Notes: generated from the sequence alone by a model not told the origin. A DNA stretch of 64,000 nt from Montifringilla adamsi (GCA_017590115.1 JAGGNK010013558.1:7173969-7237968), one strand, 5' to 3'; positions 34,476 to 49,000 are shown, numbered from the stretch's first letter. Numbers and translations: made by a program.

Positions 34476-37400
34476 CTTTCATAACTGAAACCACAAAAGC
34501 TGAAGTTTTCATTAAAATTTGTTAGGTGAATTACTAGTTATTGCACGCTGATTTTACAGATACTGCACATGAATGGAGATAAGAAAGTAAACAGAACCAG
34601 AGCGAAATGTCTTGGGCATAGCTCAGGATACACAGAGACAGGCATCCCTGGGGAAGGAGAGTTGCAAAAAGGCATCAAAATGGAGTTCACTGAACCGGCG
34701 TTTAAAGCTTTTGGGAAGTGTCTTTTTCTAGCAAACCTTTAAAGTCAATTATCCTCAGAGAATGTGCTTCATGTTTGTCTTGAGGATAAAGATAGTGAGA
34801 TTTCATAATTTATCTGGCTCATACCTCCGAGCGTGCAGGTCCTGGCCCTGTGCTAGACAAGAGGCAGCAGATCCCTCTCCATGGACAGGAGAGAGGGAAA
34901 AGCGCCTTCCCCTCGGTGCTGGCTGCCAGCTGGAGAAAGGGCAGCGAGGCATTCCTCCCTGAAAGTGAGAGACACTCTATTCCCCAACTGTCAGACACAA
35001 CCCATTATGGAAATAAAAAACAAAGCCACGCTGAACTACAGCAGAGAAAATCCTGGAAAATAGGTTGGACAGTACTCAAGCACAACTTTTCCCCACAGAG
35101 AGGAAACGTGTTGGATCCGAAGCTCCAGAAATGGAGGGAAAATAAACAGAGCTTTTGGAATTAACATGGCAAAATGGAGTTGGCTCTCACCTGTGTCAGA
35201 ACTGCACAGTGGAGGTCGTCCTCCTGCAGACAGCCAGCTCTTTCTCCAGAACATCTCTTTCATTCTCTGTTGAAGATCATCCTCGGATGAATATGTCTGT
35301 CCGGCACAGGAGACTTGCAGTGCTCTTGAGTTAGAGAAGACATGACTGTTAGCACTAGTACAACAACAGCAGTTTTCTAGACAAGTAAAATCTGCCTGCA
35401 GAAGGAGAGAGGAAGCCCCCACCTACTCACAGTTCAGCTGCTGTGCTCTTCAAGGGCAGATGTTTGGAAAATGGGGATCAGGAAAGATCTTGGTCCTGCC
35501 AACACTAGTCTGATTTCTGACATGCTTAAACTTTCACACATGTCTTTCTTTACAGTAAGGGGACTTAAAATTAACTCATATGTATTACTTTGGTGTGTTT
35601 CTTATACAGTGCTAACCAGGAGCTAAATGTCTGCATCAAATTATGATTTTCAGAACCATTAGGTACAAGAACTCCAGCAGATGGTTGTAGTGGTCCTTGG
35701 TGGATAATCCCTGGAGATGTCCAGTCAGTCCATCTCATAGCTGTTCATCTCCTAGCAGTTAAATAATTCCTTCAGTATCTTCAAGTTAATTCTGTCAGCA
35801 CGAACTGTTTGTCGACACAGTAATTCTGGATCTATTTGTTCTTTGCTGCAGTTACACGTGGCCACATAAACTGTGTATGAACTGCCACCATCTTTGCCCA
35901 TTTTGCACAGGTGCATGAGCCTGTAGGAAACACGAGGCAAATTCAGCTGGTTGTGTGGGAGGCAGCTGAAATGGCCCCCATTTATCAACCTGTGAGTGTG
36001 TAAAGGGCAGGACTCCCCCGCTCAGCGTGGAAACGGGCATGTGGCAGACCTGTGCCAGCACCAGGAGAGCACCGAGGGAGTTACTCCTAACAGGAAAAGG
36101 CTTGTGGAGAGCAGAGAGTGAGCTTCTCTTCTGTACTTATACACAACACAGCCCCATTTCTGCTAAGTATCACACTGTGAAAAAATGTTATTTTTATATT
36201 TACTGCTAGGCCTGAGAAGGAAATCTCTTCTTTACACAAAACCAGACCCTGATCTAAGTTTGGGCTTTTGTGGAATTTTTGTTTTGGGCCTGATGCTCAA
36301 ACCCAGCAATAACAGGTTTATATTTGGAAGGCTTCACACCAAAGGCTCAGAGACAAAAAAAAAGAAAAGAAATATTTCTTATAGAACAATTGATTGATAG
36401 TGAGATATGGGAGCATAAACATAGCTTTGGAAGGCCGTGGACCATTTTGACCACCACAATGCAACCTGTGACTCTGGCTCACTTGTTTAATCTCTGTGCC
36501 AGTTTAATCCCATTCTGCCCTAAAACGCCTGGTGTGATTTGAGGGTGGCACTGGTGGCCTTTGGGTGCCAGCCTGGCATGGTATTGCAGATTTTGCAGAA
36601 GACAAATGACTTTTTTTTTTTTTCTTGGGTCACATGATGCCCATACAGCTGTAAATAAACATGATTAAAAGGACATGTCTGGGACCTAAATGAATGAGGA
36701 ACTAAATAATAAACTTGTCTTCCAGCTGCTGGTTTAGACTGAAAGCAACACTGAAATCATGTGTATTTTTTGCAATTTATTGTAATGGTCTGTGCTCCTG
36801 CAAACATGATGCACATCTGTTGAACCTTATTCTGAGGTGTAGGGCCATCAGTTTCAGTCTGGGCCAATATATAGGCATTGGCCAGAATGATTTTATGGCT
36901 TGGATCCTTGTGGGTTAAATTCTTATCAGCCAGATGTGACTGAGACCAACAAAAGATCTCAACAGAAGCAACCCTGGTTGTGTTGATACAGTTGCTATTA
37001 AGTGGAAATTGCCACAAAACTAAAAAATATCACTAAGGACATTCACCCTTGTCTTCCTGTGCCAGTTTACTTGCATACTGATGTAGTTTTCTTGCAAAAA
37101 GCATAGCAGTTAGGATTTAAAATAGATTACTTTTCTGTTTACTTCTGATTAAAATTTTTACTTTTATTTATTCGTTATTTTTTAAATGACCTTCAGAAAT
37201 TTTCAATTATCATTAAAAACATTTTTAATAAGGAAACAAAAAAGCCTAGGTTTTTTAATTCTTATGAGAGGTTTTGTAAGGGGAAGATCACCATCATTGT
37301 CATAGCCATTAATGTTCTGATTTTGGAGCAGTGGAGACGTAAGCAAATATTTATTTTTGAAAGGCCTTTGCTTTGGTTGATGACAAAATGCTCATCTCCT

Positions 37401-37667
37401 AAATTTAGCAGTGCTGTGTCTCCATGTGTATATTTATATTATTAGTCACCTTTAAGCCCACATTTTCTGTGATCAGCACAAGCTGGGGAGTCACTGCATC
37501 CTTATGTCAGACAGGGTACCTGCATGTCCATGCCCCTGCCGGGTGGGCTGAGTGTCCCAGGTGTGAATTCCAGTGGGAACAGACCAGAACTGGAGTGGCT
37601 GGGAAAAGAGGGGCAACAGGGGGGCAGCTTGAGCAGGCTTTGTTACCATAACCCTAGAGGGAAGAGA

Positions 37668-37740
37668 AACAATAACCATGGAATATCCAGTTGGAAGGGA
37701 TCCACATGGGTCATCGAGTCCAACTCCTAATAATGACTTT
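37668..37740 (-). mobile_element. CR1 LINE 3' end fragment, antisense
   Basis: Plus strand reads atggaatatccagttggaag, ggatccacatgggtcatcga and gtccaactcct, the reverse complement of the CR1 tail (sense: aggagttggactcgatga...). Similarity fades after about 37740 although the element may continue to about 37850. Dead 5'-truncated copy. Confidence 0.82.
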
Positions 37741-38029
37741 AATAATGGTCACCTTGTATCATCGTCCTTGAAGTTAGGTATTTACCTGTCCACCATCCCA
37801 GGCTGTGCAATTTCTCTGGCTTTTTTCATTAAAGGCCACGATCCCAAGGAGCAGAAATATGGCTTGCGCCTGTAGTTCAGAGAAAGCAGTCGCGGTAGCT
37901 GCACAATTTAAATTTTGGGAAAATGTTTTCGCAGAAAGGTTGTGGGTAAAGGCCGGTGGGACTAATGGCAACCCGGCCCCACTTATATCTAGGGGACACA
38001 CACAGGAAGCCTGAGGGCGAGCAATGGCC

Positions 38030-38650
38030 CGGCCTACCGCCGCCCGTGCCGGTGTCTGGCTTCCTCAGCGCCATGTGAGCACGGCGGCACTTGTTATTTT
38101 GTTACGAGCCGCGGCGGAGGGCGGGCCGGGCGCGGGGGCTGCGGGGCGCACCCGGCCGCGGTGCCGCAGCTGATGTAATGCTGCTGCCGCCGCAGCGCCT
38201 TCACGTGTCTGCGGCGCGCCCGGCCAGCGGGCAGCGGCGTGTGCCGCGCGGTGTGTGCGCCGTGACACACGGGACACACACACACACACACACGCACGCA
38301 CGCACGTGTTGTTTGCGCCGCCGGGCCGCTCCGGGCGCAGTGCGGCCCCCTCCCCACCGCGGCGGGGGTCTCGGTGCTGACGGAGGGGCCGCCCCCCCGC
38401 TCGGGCTGCGCTCGCCGCCCCCGGCCCCAGTCGCGGCCCCGGTCCCGGGCGGGCGGCGGCGCTGCCCCGCTGCGCTGGGCGGTGGGCTCGGGTCACCTGC
38501 CGCGGGCGCTGCAGCCGGGCGCATCTTGCGCGGCCCGCGGCGCTCCCGGCCGTGTTCGGAGCGCGCACATGAGCGCCCAGCAGCCGCCCGTGCAGCGGGG
38601 GATGCGGAGCTGGGCAGGAAGGGTGCGATTGTCCAGCCTCCTGTAAAGCT
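38030..38650 (+). promoter_or_regulatory. RFX7: CpG island, probable RFX7 promoter / first exon region
   Basis: The largest CpG island between TEX9 and the RFX7 exon at 59716, correctly placed for a plus-strand RFX7 start, with a CA/CG microsatellite inside and an E-box cacgtg near 38202. A short frame MSAQQPPVQRG starts at 38569 but stops after 26 codons. I did not find the expected conserved RFX7 exon 1 end (HKIKNSIC). Assignment to RFX7 rests on position and strand; a different promoter is possible. Confidence 0.55.
38273..38308. repeat. (CA)n/(CGCA)n microsatellite in the CpG island
   Basis: Uninterrupted ca repeats passing into cgca repeats; gives Thr/His- or Val/Cys-rich chance frames. 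Confidence 0.95.
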
Positions 38651-40485
38651 CTGCTCTTCTGAGGTCCCAGGCAGGCAGTTCAAATGCAGTTTTGGCTGGA
38701 GCTCACGATGCTTTTCAAGTTTCTGCATAGGAATCCAGGTTATTTTTTGTTGATTTTTTTCCCCTAAAAATTCAATTTCTTAGTAAATCAGCATTTTATT
38801 TAAGAATTTTATTTCATGTGTATTGGTGGAACGAGGTGAACCGAGTTTAGGTTGGTACAAATAGAGCACTTTGTTGGTTTTTTGGGTTTTTTTTTTTTTT
38901 TTTTTTTTTGTATCTGCAAGAGGCTGTCACCTGCAGCATTTGTATTTTATGTACGTTTTTAAAAGCTGCTTTTGGCTGAGGACACTGGTAAAGAGTACTG
39001 AAAGTTGGGAGTTGTAAATACAGGTTACTCATGTAACGTTTTCCTTTATATACACAAACACCATGTGTATTTTATACATAAACTCATCCCAATAAAAACA
39101 TACTGATCAACCTTGCATATTACGTCATATTACAGTTAGATTGTGTGGTTTTGAACGCTAGAAAATAAAGAGAATCTAAATATAATTTTGCCTTCAGATT
39201 TTTTTATTGTATGGCATACTGAAATTGCTTTTATTATTGGGATGGTGATTGTTTTGTTTTTATTTATTTAAACAGTAAATAATAGTTCATTCTCCTTCAT
39301 CCTCACTTGCTACCTTTTGTTTTGGTCTTCTCTGCAATGTGACCTAGAGAAGGAATATGATCTGCAGAATTTTTTGTCTTTTTGGATCATAAAATCTTCA
39401 CACCTCCTAATTTATTATGGTATTTAGTGATGGTCTTTTCATGTTTCCTTCTCTTTGCATGAACGTGCTGTGTGGAAATGAGCCTCGGAGAGCATGTTTA
39501 CATTGCATTCAGATTAGGAGGTATCATGTCCAAGTTGAAGACAAAATGGCTACTAAGTAAAACCTCTGCTTTTATTGTGGCTTTTCTTTTCAAGGGAAAC
39601 GAGCACATGGGTTAGCTTCTGAAATGAAAACAGCTAGTTTGATTCAGGTGAACTTGGTGAATAGCCCAAGCCCATGTTTGGTGCAAAGGAGTGAAGCGTT
39701 TTGCCCCGGGTCACTGGCTTGCCTGGTGCCAAGTGCCTGTGGCCGGCAGAGGTTTCCCAGCACCTGCAGCCCTGTCTCCTGCTACTGCACAGGCGTTCCT
39801 CACCTCCACAGTGTTCCTCCTGGCCACCTGCTTCTGCACCGGGCTTCAACTTCCCTGCTGCTCTCAGGCAGCATCCATTCCCTGCAGGTTGTGCTGTTGA
39901 AATGCAGTATTTGAAGATAAGGTTATTTTTTTGTAAGAAGACCTTTTCTTTTGATGTTTTCAAATCTTATGTTTCTCTATTGTGATCAAGCAGTCTTCCT
40001 TTGAGGTTGGAGTTTAATGTGGATTTCCATCTTCCTGGACATGTGGTGGGTGTTTGGGTGCAGCAGGGATGAGGAGCACTGCTGGGGGTGTTGTGCACGC
40101 TGTGCCCCAATAAACAGTGGAAAGTCTCCTTCTGAACTGGAGCACACTGGGCTCTGCTCTCTGTTCAGTGCTGGTGGTGGATAAACAGCAGGAGAGGTTG
40201 TGGAAGGCCGGGTTGAAAATGGCAGTGCACTGCTGTAACAGAATGAGGTGTAATGTGCAGAGCAGAGCTTCTTCCTCTTTCCTCCTTCCCTCCTCTTCCT
40301 CCCCTCTTCCCTTGCCGTGCAGTTGCATGTGCTGGCAGGTTGGTGCATTCAGTTCCCCCTTTGCTTCCCAGCAGGTTTAGCACATCCAGCTCAGTACTCT
40401 TCTCTGTTGTTCTCCCTCCATGTCCTTTTTTCCTGCACGTTTGTACATAGTGGATGGAGGCTTTTAGTTGGTTGTGTTTGTTACA

Positions 40486-40565
40486 GGGGTTTTTTTGTTT
40501 CGTTTTTGGCTTTTTTTGGGTTTTTGTTTGTTTGTTTGTTTTTGTTTGGTTTGGTTGGTTTTTTA
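40486..40565. repeat. T/G-rich simple repeat
   Basis: gtttttttg, tttgtttgtttgtttg and ggtttggttgg elements; simple sequence inside the putative RFX7 intron. Confidence 0.85.
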
Positions 40566-42620
40566 AAAGGTTTCAATCTTTGGATTGTATTGTCAGTGAA
40601 AATAGTATAGCAAAATATAGCAGCTACATAAATACTGGACTTGAGGATCACAAACAAGTCTGTGCTTGTCCCGCCACTTCACAGACAAATATAAATATAG
40701 AGACTGATGCAGGCCACGAGTGGGACAATGAGCTATTAATTATCTCAACTCATACTTATTCTGTTTATTAAATTAAAATGTAGTTTGACAAAAACATATT
40801 AAGTAATTGTGTACATGTGGAGTCCCTTAAATTGAAACAATAGTTTAAGCCCTGCTGGTTACATTTGCAGGCATGGTCAGTATTGGTACTGAAGACTTAA
40901 AAATATGCTTTTTAGGTGTCCAGTTTTAGTGTTTTAGTCTGTTGTGTTTGGGTTTGTTTTTTTTGTTGGGGTGTTTTTTGGCATATAAGGTGACCACTAG
41001 TTTGAGCTGAGGAGGGGAAGATAAAAGAGTGCTTAAAAACAAATCAGGAAGTATTTATTTGCATTATAACATCATATCCAGGTATTTAACTACTATTTGG
41101 TTACAGTAATTGCAGCTCATCACTGTCTGTCTGTATTTGTGTCCTGCTGCCCCACTGGAACACATGCAGCAAAGTGGTGTCTGGTTTTGTTTGGTGCTGC
41201 GTGTGTGAGCTGCTGAGGCGGTTGGATGTGTTCTTACGGTGTGGGTGAAGCAGGCAGAAATAATACTGGATGTCTTTTCCCATTGACGGATTAGAAGTCT
41301 AGACAGAGAGAACACGTCTTTGGGAGCCCAGCCTGCCTGATTAGTGTCAGCATGGGCGGGTTTGTAAATTGCCCTGGTCTTCGCTGGACACTGGGCCTTA
41401 ATCTGCCTGTTTTTATTTTTCTTTCGATTCGTTAAAGCTTTCATATTTATTAATAGCTTTTTGTCCAGACGTTGGAGCCCGAGGCGGGAAAACCTCCCTA
41501 GTCAGCTGTCTGAGCATATAGACTAATGGGGTTTCACTTATTTCTTTGGGTGAGGGTACTGTATTACCAAATGTGTGTTATTTGTATATGATGTTTCTGT
41601 ACCCAAACATATGGTGGTGAAGACAGAGTCTCCTCAGTATCACATTGACTTGCCAAGGAATGTCTTACAGCTGAAGACAGCCAGTGAAGTATGGATGTAA
41701 AAGCAGCGTGGCACGAGGATTGAGATGCAGAGATGGCCAAGGGAGGATGGTGTCAGCTGAGGGTCTGTCATCGCTGGCATAAAAGAAAAAGACCAACAGT
41801 TTTAGGCAATTTAATCACTCTGCTCACTGTATTAATCCAAAATCCAGTAGCTGTGAACATTGAAGTAGCAGACAGGTTTGTTTTCTTGTTCACTGTTGCA
41901 AATGACTAGTGATGGTTCTGCAATGAGCACTTGTTTACCATTGTAAATAGTAATCTGGTGCTTACATCTGTGCATGGGTTGGCCCCAGCTTCTTTCACCT
42001 TGCCTGCATCTCAGCTCTTTTTGTCCTAAAGGCATCTGTTAGGATTTGAATATAGCGATTCTGCTTGAGAGATTAATTTCTCTCCTTCTCCGCCCCAGTG
42101 TCTCATGTGTAAACCAAGCTGAGGACCAGGCAGTGTGGAGTGGCAAACACAAAGCACTGCATTTGCAGCCATTTCAGGCTGGACGTGGCTGTGGGTTTCA
42201 GACCCATAATTTTTGTCCTCCAATCACTCTTCTAGCTACAAGTTGTATTGGAAAACCACATGAGTGAGTCTGGGCAGTGCTGAAATTGTGTCCTGATGCC
42301 CAGTTTGTCTCATGTTGAAGGAGGAGTAGGAGGTGAATTGTGCCCTTGGTACTTTTGGGCTCTTGTTATTGTGCTAGATTAGCTGATTGTAACACTGATG
42401 GGTTCTAATCTTTGTAAGGCTCCAGTCTTTTTTATGACTTAAAACATTCCTGCTCCCTCCTGCAGTTGCATCCATCACTCCTCATTAGGCATTGTCAGCA
42501 AGCGTGGATCATCACTTAGCTGTTGGCAGAGCAAATGTTCTGCAACTTGGGAAATGCCATTGAGGTTTTTCATAATAGGAATTGCTACTTATTTATATAG
42601 TTAGGTCAGCAGAAAAAATT

Positions 42621-42678
42621 ATTGACTTGATATTTTAAATAAAAATTAATATTGATTGACTTGATATTTTTAATAAAA
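42621..42678. repeat. Direct duplication, 24-nt arms, period 34
   Basis: Two copies starting attgacttgatatttt (42621-42644 and 42655-42678) differing by one base, both ending aataaaa. AT-rich local duplication. Confidence 0.85.
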
Positions 42679-45600
42679 TGCCTGGCAGTGAAGAGGGAAG
42701 CTTAAGGGGTATGTGTTTCAGGCTTTTAGCAAATGCAGATGGATATACCTTTTTGGTAGTTTTCTTTTGCAGTTGAAATTTCTGTATGTATTTTTTTAAA
42801 ACAAGTGCTTCTTGAGTCGGGTTGGATTAATGTGTCAACCAATCCATCTTCATTTTCTCTCTTTATTGTAGCTTGCAAGAGGGAGACCTGAAGTAAGAGG
42901 AAAAAAACCCTAACATAACCTTTGGTATTTTGTTAAGTAGCCTGTCAAAACTGGGAGAACTCCAAATTTCCTCTGATTACAGAGTACTTGTGGTTATTCT
43001 GTGCCCCCAGCCCAAAATGCATTGGCCATCATTCCCTCCTTCATCCTGGTTAATTCATTGCTGGAGGTGGGAAACACAGATTATAATTCTTCAATGACAG
43101 ATTGCTGATTTCTGTGAAGAAAATCAAATAATTGTCATTGACAGGTGTACAGGCTGCACTTACTTCACTTAATCTATGCAACATCAGAAGTGTGTTTATC
43201 TGCTTTGAAAAAGTACCTTGAGCCCCTTAGCTGAGAGATGCTGAGAGTGTAAAACTGCAGAGATTTCTTGTCACTGACTCAGTTTTCCCTGGCTTCTTGG
43301 TTCCAGTGATTCCAGGTGTTGGTAAGGTTTGCCTGTCCTGAATGTGTTTCCTGATATGATGTATAAGCAGTCAAATACACAGGAAAAAATTGAACTGTGG
43401 ACTGTAATTTAGAATGGCTCATGGTGATTTCAGGGAAGGTCACCCCTCCTTGGACAAAGCATTTAGCAGCTTGTCATTCTCCTTCACACTCTGCTTCCCC
43501 AAATGGATTGGAACAGAAAGTGGAATTTGTTTCATTTCACTCCACCTGGTTCTGTACAAGTTCCCACGTAGTCATTGTGGAGGAAAAAAAGGCATTTCTG
43601 AGGTGAGGGCTAGCTCCTAGAAAAGATGTTTCCATAGAACAATCCATCCCATCACTTCATGTGCCGAATTCTCTCACAGCACACAAATTTTAAACCAGGG
43701 TGTAACCATCTGTGGTGCAGAACTCATTAATTGGGTAAAATAAATCCTACATCCCTTTCTCAACTTGACTTCTCCTGGAGATGGGCTCTGTGGGTTGTTC
43801 AGAAACCTTCCACTCCTCTGAACAAGGGCCTGGTACCCCTTTATCTGTCTCTGCACATTCCTGTGTACGGGACACTCCTTTTGCGTGGAAGCCCCCCAGA
43901 AGGATTCCTTCTCACCAGGGCAGGTGCTGTGCTGTTGGTGCTGCAGTGCATCCCGTGCTGCTGGCCCAGCCCCGGTGCCAGCCGCGGGCAGGTCAGCGCC
44001 GCAGCCGTCGGTGCCAGCGGCGTGGCAGGAGCAGCAGCTTTCCAAAACGGGGCACGGCCACCGCTGTGGTGCAGTTTCTAGGTCAGCAGGTGTGCAGGCC
44101 AATTTGGTCTGCAGGCCTTTTTACAAGGTTAGAAAATAAACCCGAGTAAAATGAATGGTGACCTTTATGTAACCTTTGGAGAACAGAGCTGAGGTTTTAT
44201 TGAATATCCTGGCTCTGAGTTGGAGGGAATAGCTTTCCAGAAAAAAGGTCTTTATAAACCTGCTTTTAGGAAGAGTGGATTTTTCACTCTTATTTCTGGG
44301 TTTTGTTTGTCTTTGTTTCTTGAAACAATAGAATCTAAAAAACTGTATGGCGGGGAAAAGCACTATTCATGTAATAAAAGATTTGGATAAGTTTTACTGT
44401 TGTTCACTTGGAATCCTTTGGGGTGCACGCAGTTGTTGACTTCACAGCATCAAACATACGTAATTCCTTGTTTCATAAACATTTTACTTTCCACTGCAGG
44501 AGTTTCTTCGCTGAAGCAAGTCAGATGGTGTGACATTGTGGTTCAGTGCAGCAGTTCTAATGAGTCCTTAATAAGCACAGAATTGCAGGGTTGTCATCCC
44601 AGGCCTCTGTAGCTGGGTTGCTTGCCATTTAGGAGAGTTCTGCATTATTTACATGGGTCTGTATGCCACTGGCAAGTAGGAATCCAAATCTCTACCTGAA
44701 AAGAACACTTGGAAACTCCCCCTAAAAGTTTCTGGATACTGTATAAATTAATAAGAAAAAGTAGTATAATTGGGTGAGATGACAGTACTGCTCAGGTTGG
44801 GGTGATCAGACTTCTACTGAAGCAATGATTAATCTTTTAATTAATTGGAGCTTAGGGTGGTTTTGTTAGTCTTTTTCTGTGTGTGTGTATAGTTTTGAGA
44901 GCAGGGGTTGAGCTTAATGTTTTTATACAGATCCCATAAGTTATGTATGTTGCCTTCTCTTGTTACTCTACTCAGCTGCTTGCCAAACAGAAGTATTTGG
45001 AGAAGGGCCAGAGCTGCAAAATTCAGATCAGGATCCAAATTTGGATTTTTGGTTCAAGCCTTTCTAATATCTAATATTACAAAACCTCATATATAAATAA
45101 GGAGCTCTTTATTTTTAAACTGTGGTGACAAGGACAGGGAGGTAGCTTCCTTGCCTCCCTCTGGAGCAGTCCAGGTAGAATGCTGGACTGTGTGTTGCAA
45201 AGCTATCAGCAGGTGATTCAAAAGATAAATTGAATAGGTGAAAAAGCAGTGAGTGCACTGTCGCCCAGAAAGAGCCTGTCAAAAGGCCAGCACAAATTGG
45301 TGCTTTCAAGCCAGTGAGAAGAATCCCCTAAATCTAAAAATTCTGAAAGTGGTGGGATGTTTTGAGGTGTTTCATTAGATCTTTGGGAATTTCAAGGGTT
45401 TGTTTTGTTTTGTTCTAAATGGAGTTAGCCAGTATCTCAATTTTAATGCTTTCTTGATTTAATGGAAAAAGGATTATCTCTCACCAAGTAGGATGCTTGT
45501 TATCAGCTGCTGTGCCATCAGTAAGCTGCCCAGTGTTTTGTGTTGTTGAACGTTTAGTCATTAAGACAGTGGGAAAAAAAACTATTCAAAACTTCCCAAA

Positions 45601-46056
45601 TATTTTCCTTGTGGCTTCTTTTTAATTGCTTGTGGTTGCTGTGGTGACAGTGTGCCTGTCAAAGGGTGGGGAGGCCGGCGTTGCTGCAGGAGTGGGGATG
45701 GGGCGGCTCTGGCTGGTGGCACCTGCAGCCGGTGAGTGGCATTGTCCCATGGCTCGTGTGACCAGCTGTAAGCCACAGCCACCCTGCAAGGGCAGCACCT
45801 GCCTGCTCCGGGGCAGGACGTGTGTCCCTGGCTGTCTGGGGGTGTCCCTGTGTTCCTCCACTGTCATGAGTCCCACTCGGCTTTTCCCTGGAGCTGGCTA
45901 GGAGTGCTGTCCCTTGCCCATTCTCAGGTGCTTCAAGTTTGGGAAGAAAATCTTGTTCCTGGGGAGAACTTGTTTATTAAATGGGGCGTATTTGTATCTC
46001 CCCCTGAGAGAAAGTCTGTGGTTAAATGTCAAGGTCCATGATGGATGGCCTCACAG

Positions 46057-46084
46057 ATACAGATTGCATGCAGGCAATCTGTAT
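46057..46084. repeat. Perfect 11-bp inverted repeat (hairpin)
   Basis: Arms atacagattgc and gcaatctgtat around the loop atgcag, extendable outward by a G-T and an A-T pair. Too short to call a microRNA. Confidence 0.8.
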
Positions 46085-49000
46085 TTCTCAGTCAGAAATT
46101 CCTAAGTGCCATTATGTGGTTGTTGGGACACCTGTGGGTGAAAAAGATTGCACTGGACAGTAGAAATTACAGTTTGTGGCTTTGCATATCAAGGAGTGGG
46201 TTATACTGTTTTTAAAGTGGTCAGCAGTGCAAACTGGTGGAACTTTTTCTCAGTAAGAATGAGTTTGCCTTGTAAGTATCAACATGAGCATCCTTTAGAC
46301 AAACAAAAATTAGTGTGTAAAAAAAAGTGTGCTGGATAATAGGATGGGCAGTTTGTTCTCCTGTGTTTGCCTTACCTCCTTCTTGCCCTTGTTTAGAAAT
46401 CGCTTGAAAATACCTGGAGTAGTCTTTGTGACTTCAGTGGAAATATCCCTGTGTGCCTTCTCCCTTCCTCTTCAGAACCTCAGCTACATTAAAATACAGG
46501 CTGGGAAGGCAGTTACTTACTACCACAAGTGGTAACTCATTGAAGGCCTCTAAATTGAAAAGCTTTAACATTTATTTAAAGTTTTTTGTGGATGGAATTT
46601 TAGTCTTGTTTTTTAATCTGCTCTGAAAAAATGTGACAGCTCCTTCTTTCAGAACCGCATATTAGTTTTATTGCTAGTTCAGTGGAGGAAGGTACTTGAG
46701 AGGCTTGGGTGCTTGTTAAATTGGGAAGAGAATTCTGCAAAGGGATTCTGGATCCTGTGTGAATGCGGTGTCTGGAGGCAATCAGATACTGAGACTCGAG
46801 GTGTCTGCTTCAGGGCTGGACGTCCTCTGGCAGGACCAGTTTGCTGTGTGTGCTGAGGGTTCTTGGGAAGAGCACCCAGGGTGCCGTGCCCAGGAGAGCT
46901 GTGCTCCTTGGTGCTCGGCATCACCCGCTCCCAGCTGGGTGCTGATGCTTTGTGCAAGCTCCTGATTGCTCTGCTCTCCTTGTGCTGCTTCCGTGGAACC
47001 TGGTAGCTGTGGGTGAGGCACCTGTGAGGCCAGCCAGCCCTTGGTGAAAGCTCCTTCTGCTAGGATGGGACTGTCTGAAGAAAAGGCTAAAAATAATTTT
47101 GGAATATTTTGGCAGGAGTCAGACTATGCCATAGAAACTTTTTATCCAAGTTCTGACAAAATGTGACAAAATGCCTTTCATTAAGGGTGTGTAAAAGGTT
47201 GGTCCATTTTATGGTTTGATTTTCTTTCTGTATTAAGCCTTTTAGCGTGATAAATGGTGAGGGCCTACAGTTGCTATTAGTGGCCATATAAACTAAATTA
47301 ATTAGTTGATATTTAAAAGACTGTCAAGTTACTCAGTGGCAGTAATTGGAAGCTGCACACCTGGAACCACATTTTGCTGAAGAGCTAAGCCTGCTTTTGG
47401 CTCCAGGAACCTGCTCTACAGCATTACCTTCATTATGCTTGATTCCAGTGGTATAGTTCAATCACTGACTCCTAAAAAGTTGTGAAATTAAATGGCAGCT
47501 GAGGGAAAAGTATTTGTCTCTTCCATTCAACAAGTGAGTGAAATGGGAATGGTAGATATAGTTTTAAAATGCAAGAAATATCTCTGGAAAATTATATTTT
47601 GAGCATAATCTGTTAGTTGTTGGGAGATAGCTTGCTGAATCAATTAAAATATTTGGAAGTACTGGTGGTTTGTGTGTGTTTAATTACGCTGGACAAAGGT
47701 TTGTCTAAATGCAGTTTATTGTGAATCTTCAGTTAAAAATTAATCTTGAGCATCATTTTTCATGCAAAGAATAGCTAAAATGCTGACCCATAAGATTTGG
47801 TAACCTGTATAATTAATTCTGTGATCCATGAAGATATCCAGACGCCTCTCTGTTATTGGTAACTTCTGGGTAGAAGCCAGGTGTCTGATTACCCTGTAGA
47901 TCCATGCCTGAATACACTCTGAGTAGTCAGTTTTTGGTTAATAGCAGCGGAAAAAATTATCCTAGTCTTGAGCTCTAAGGCTAAGAATAGACATGAAACA
48001 AAATACTTTGTTTTGTTTAGTACCAGTGAGTTTAGGCAGTCCCCACTTGGCTTTCATGGAACATGTCTGCATGGACTGCATCTTTCTTGGTAGCAGCTTC
48101 CTTCTCTTGGAAGGGTAGGAATGTGGGCTCATCAATTGCTTTGGTTTGTACAATCAAGTTGGTGAACCTTGTAACTTAATTGAAAACCACAGTTTAGCTC
48201 CTGTGTACCATGGTTCTGTGTGTGGAAGCCCCTCTGTGAACACTTAGTCACCCATGTATGCCCTGGGATGCTGTCAGTGAGCAGCTCCAGCTGTTCAGGG
48301 TGAAAATATTTGCAATGGGTAAGTGTTTGCAGTGCAGGACTAATAATTGTTATTTGTTACTTCGCAGTGATTCTTGTCACTTTAGTAAAGTTCTTAGGTA
48401 CTGCTGAGTGCTTTAAATAGCAGTAGCTTTGTGGTAAATGTAGGTTTTGAGGCCCAGTGGAGGATCTGGAGATAGCTTGAGTGTGTTGTATTCTTCTGGA
48501 ATTTCTCAGACTCAGAAAGGTGAGTTGCAGTTTCGGTTTGATTAGTTCGGCTCTTGAGCAAAGGAGTGGCAAAGCAGCATATAGTTCACTGTGAAAATTG
48601 AAATCAAACTGTGTTACTAATCAGGAATGGACATTTTCATTCTCGTAATGTGGACATCTGCTCTCTTGCTGCAATGTTTACGCATGATGTGATTCACAGG
48701 AATGAAAATCCAGACCAGTCAATTCTGTAGTGCTCTTAAACAGTGTCTGCTTCTGGAAGGACCCCTCAGACAAGTAATTGTGTGTACCATTAGCGTGAGA
48801 CTTTTGCAGAAGCATAATTCAGTGGATTGTTAGGTGCTGAAAACGTGTGGTAGCCTATAGGTAAATGTCAACAGTGCTGTTACCCTGGTGAGTAGTTCTG
48901 TAGAACTGTCTACATACATCTGAAATATAATTCTGTGCTGTTATGATTTTTGGAAAGTCAGAAGTTTAGTGCAGCTTTTCTGAAATCTGATCTAGATTTA

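Larger units (their letters stand above)
16091..38030. other. TEX9-RFX7 intergenic region
   Basis: AT-rich sequence with no coding exon I can assign. It contains a T/G-rich tract at 16350-16430, A/C-rich simple sequence at 20118-20205, poly-T at 24910-24927, a perfect hairpin at 26765-26799, a CpG-rich patch at 32230-32510, (gttt)n and poly-T at 34400-34475, and a CR1 fragment at 37668-37740. The many 60-150 codon frames here lack splice or family support. Confidence 0.55.

Noticed and set aside
38065..38753. Frames of 87-220 codons in the 38-kb CpG island
   Set aside because: GC-rich and microsatellite-driven; none contains the expected RFX7 N-terminal motif HKIKNSIC.
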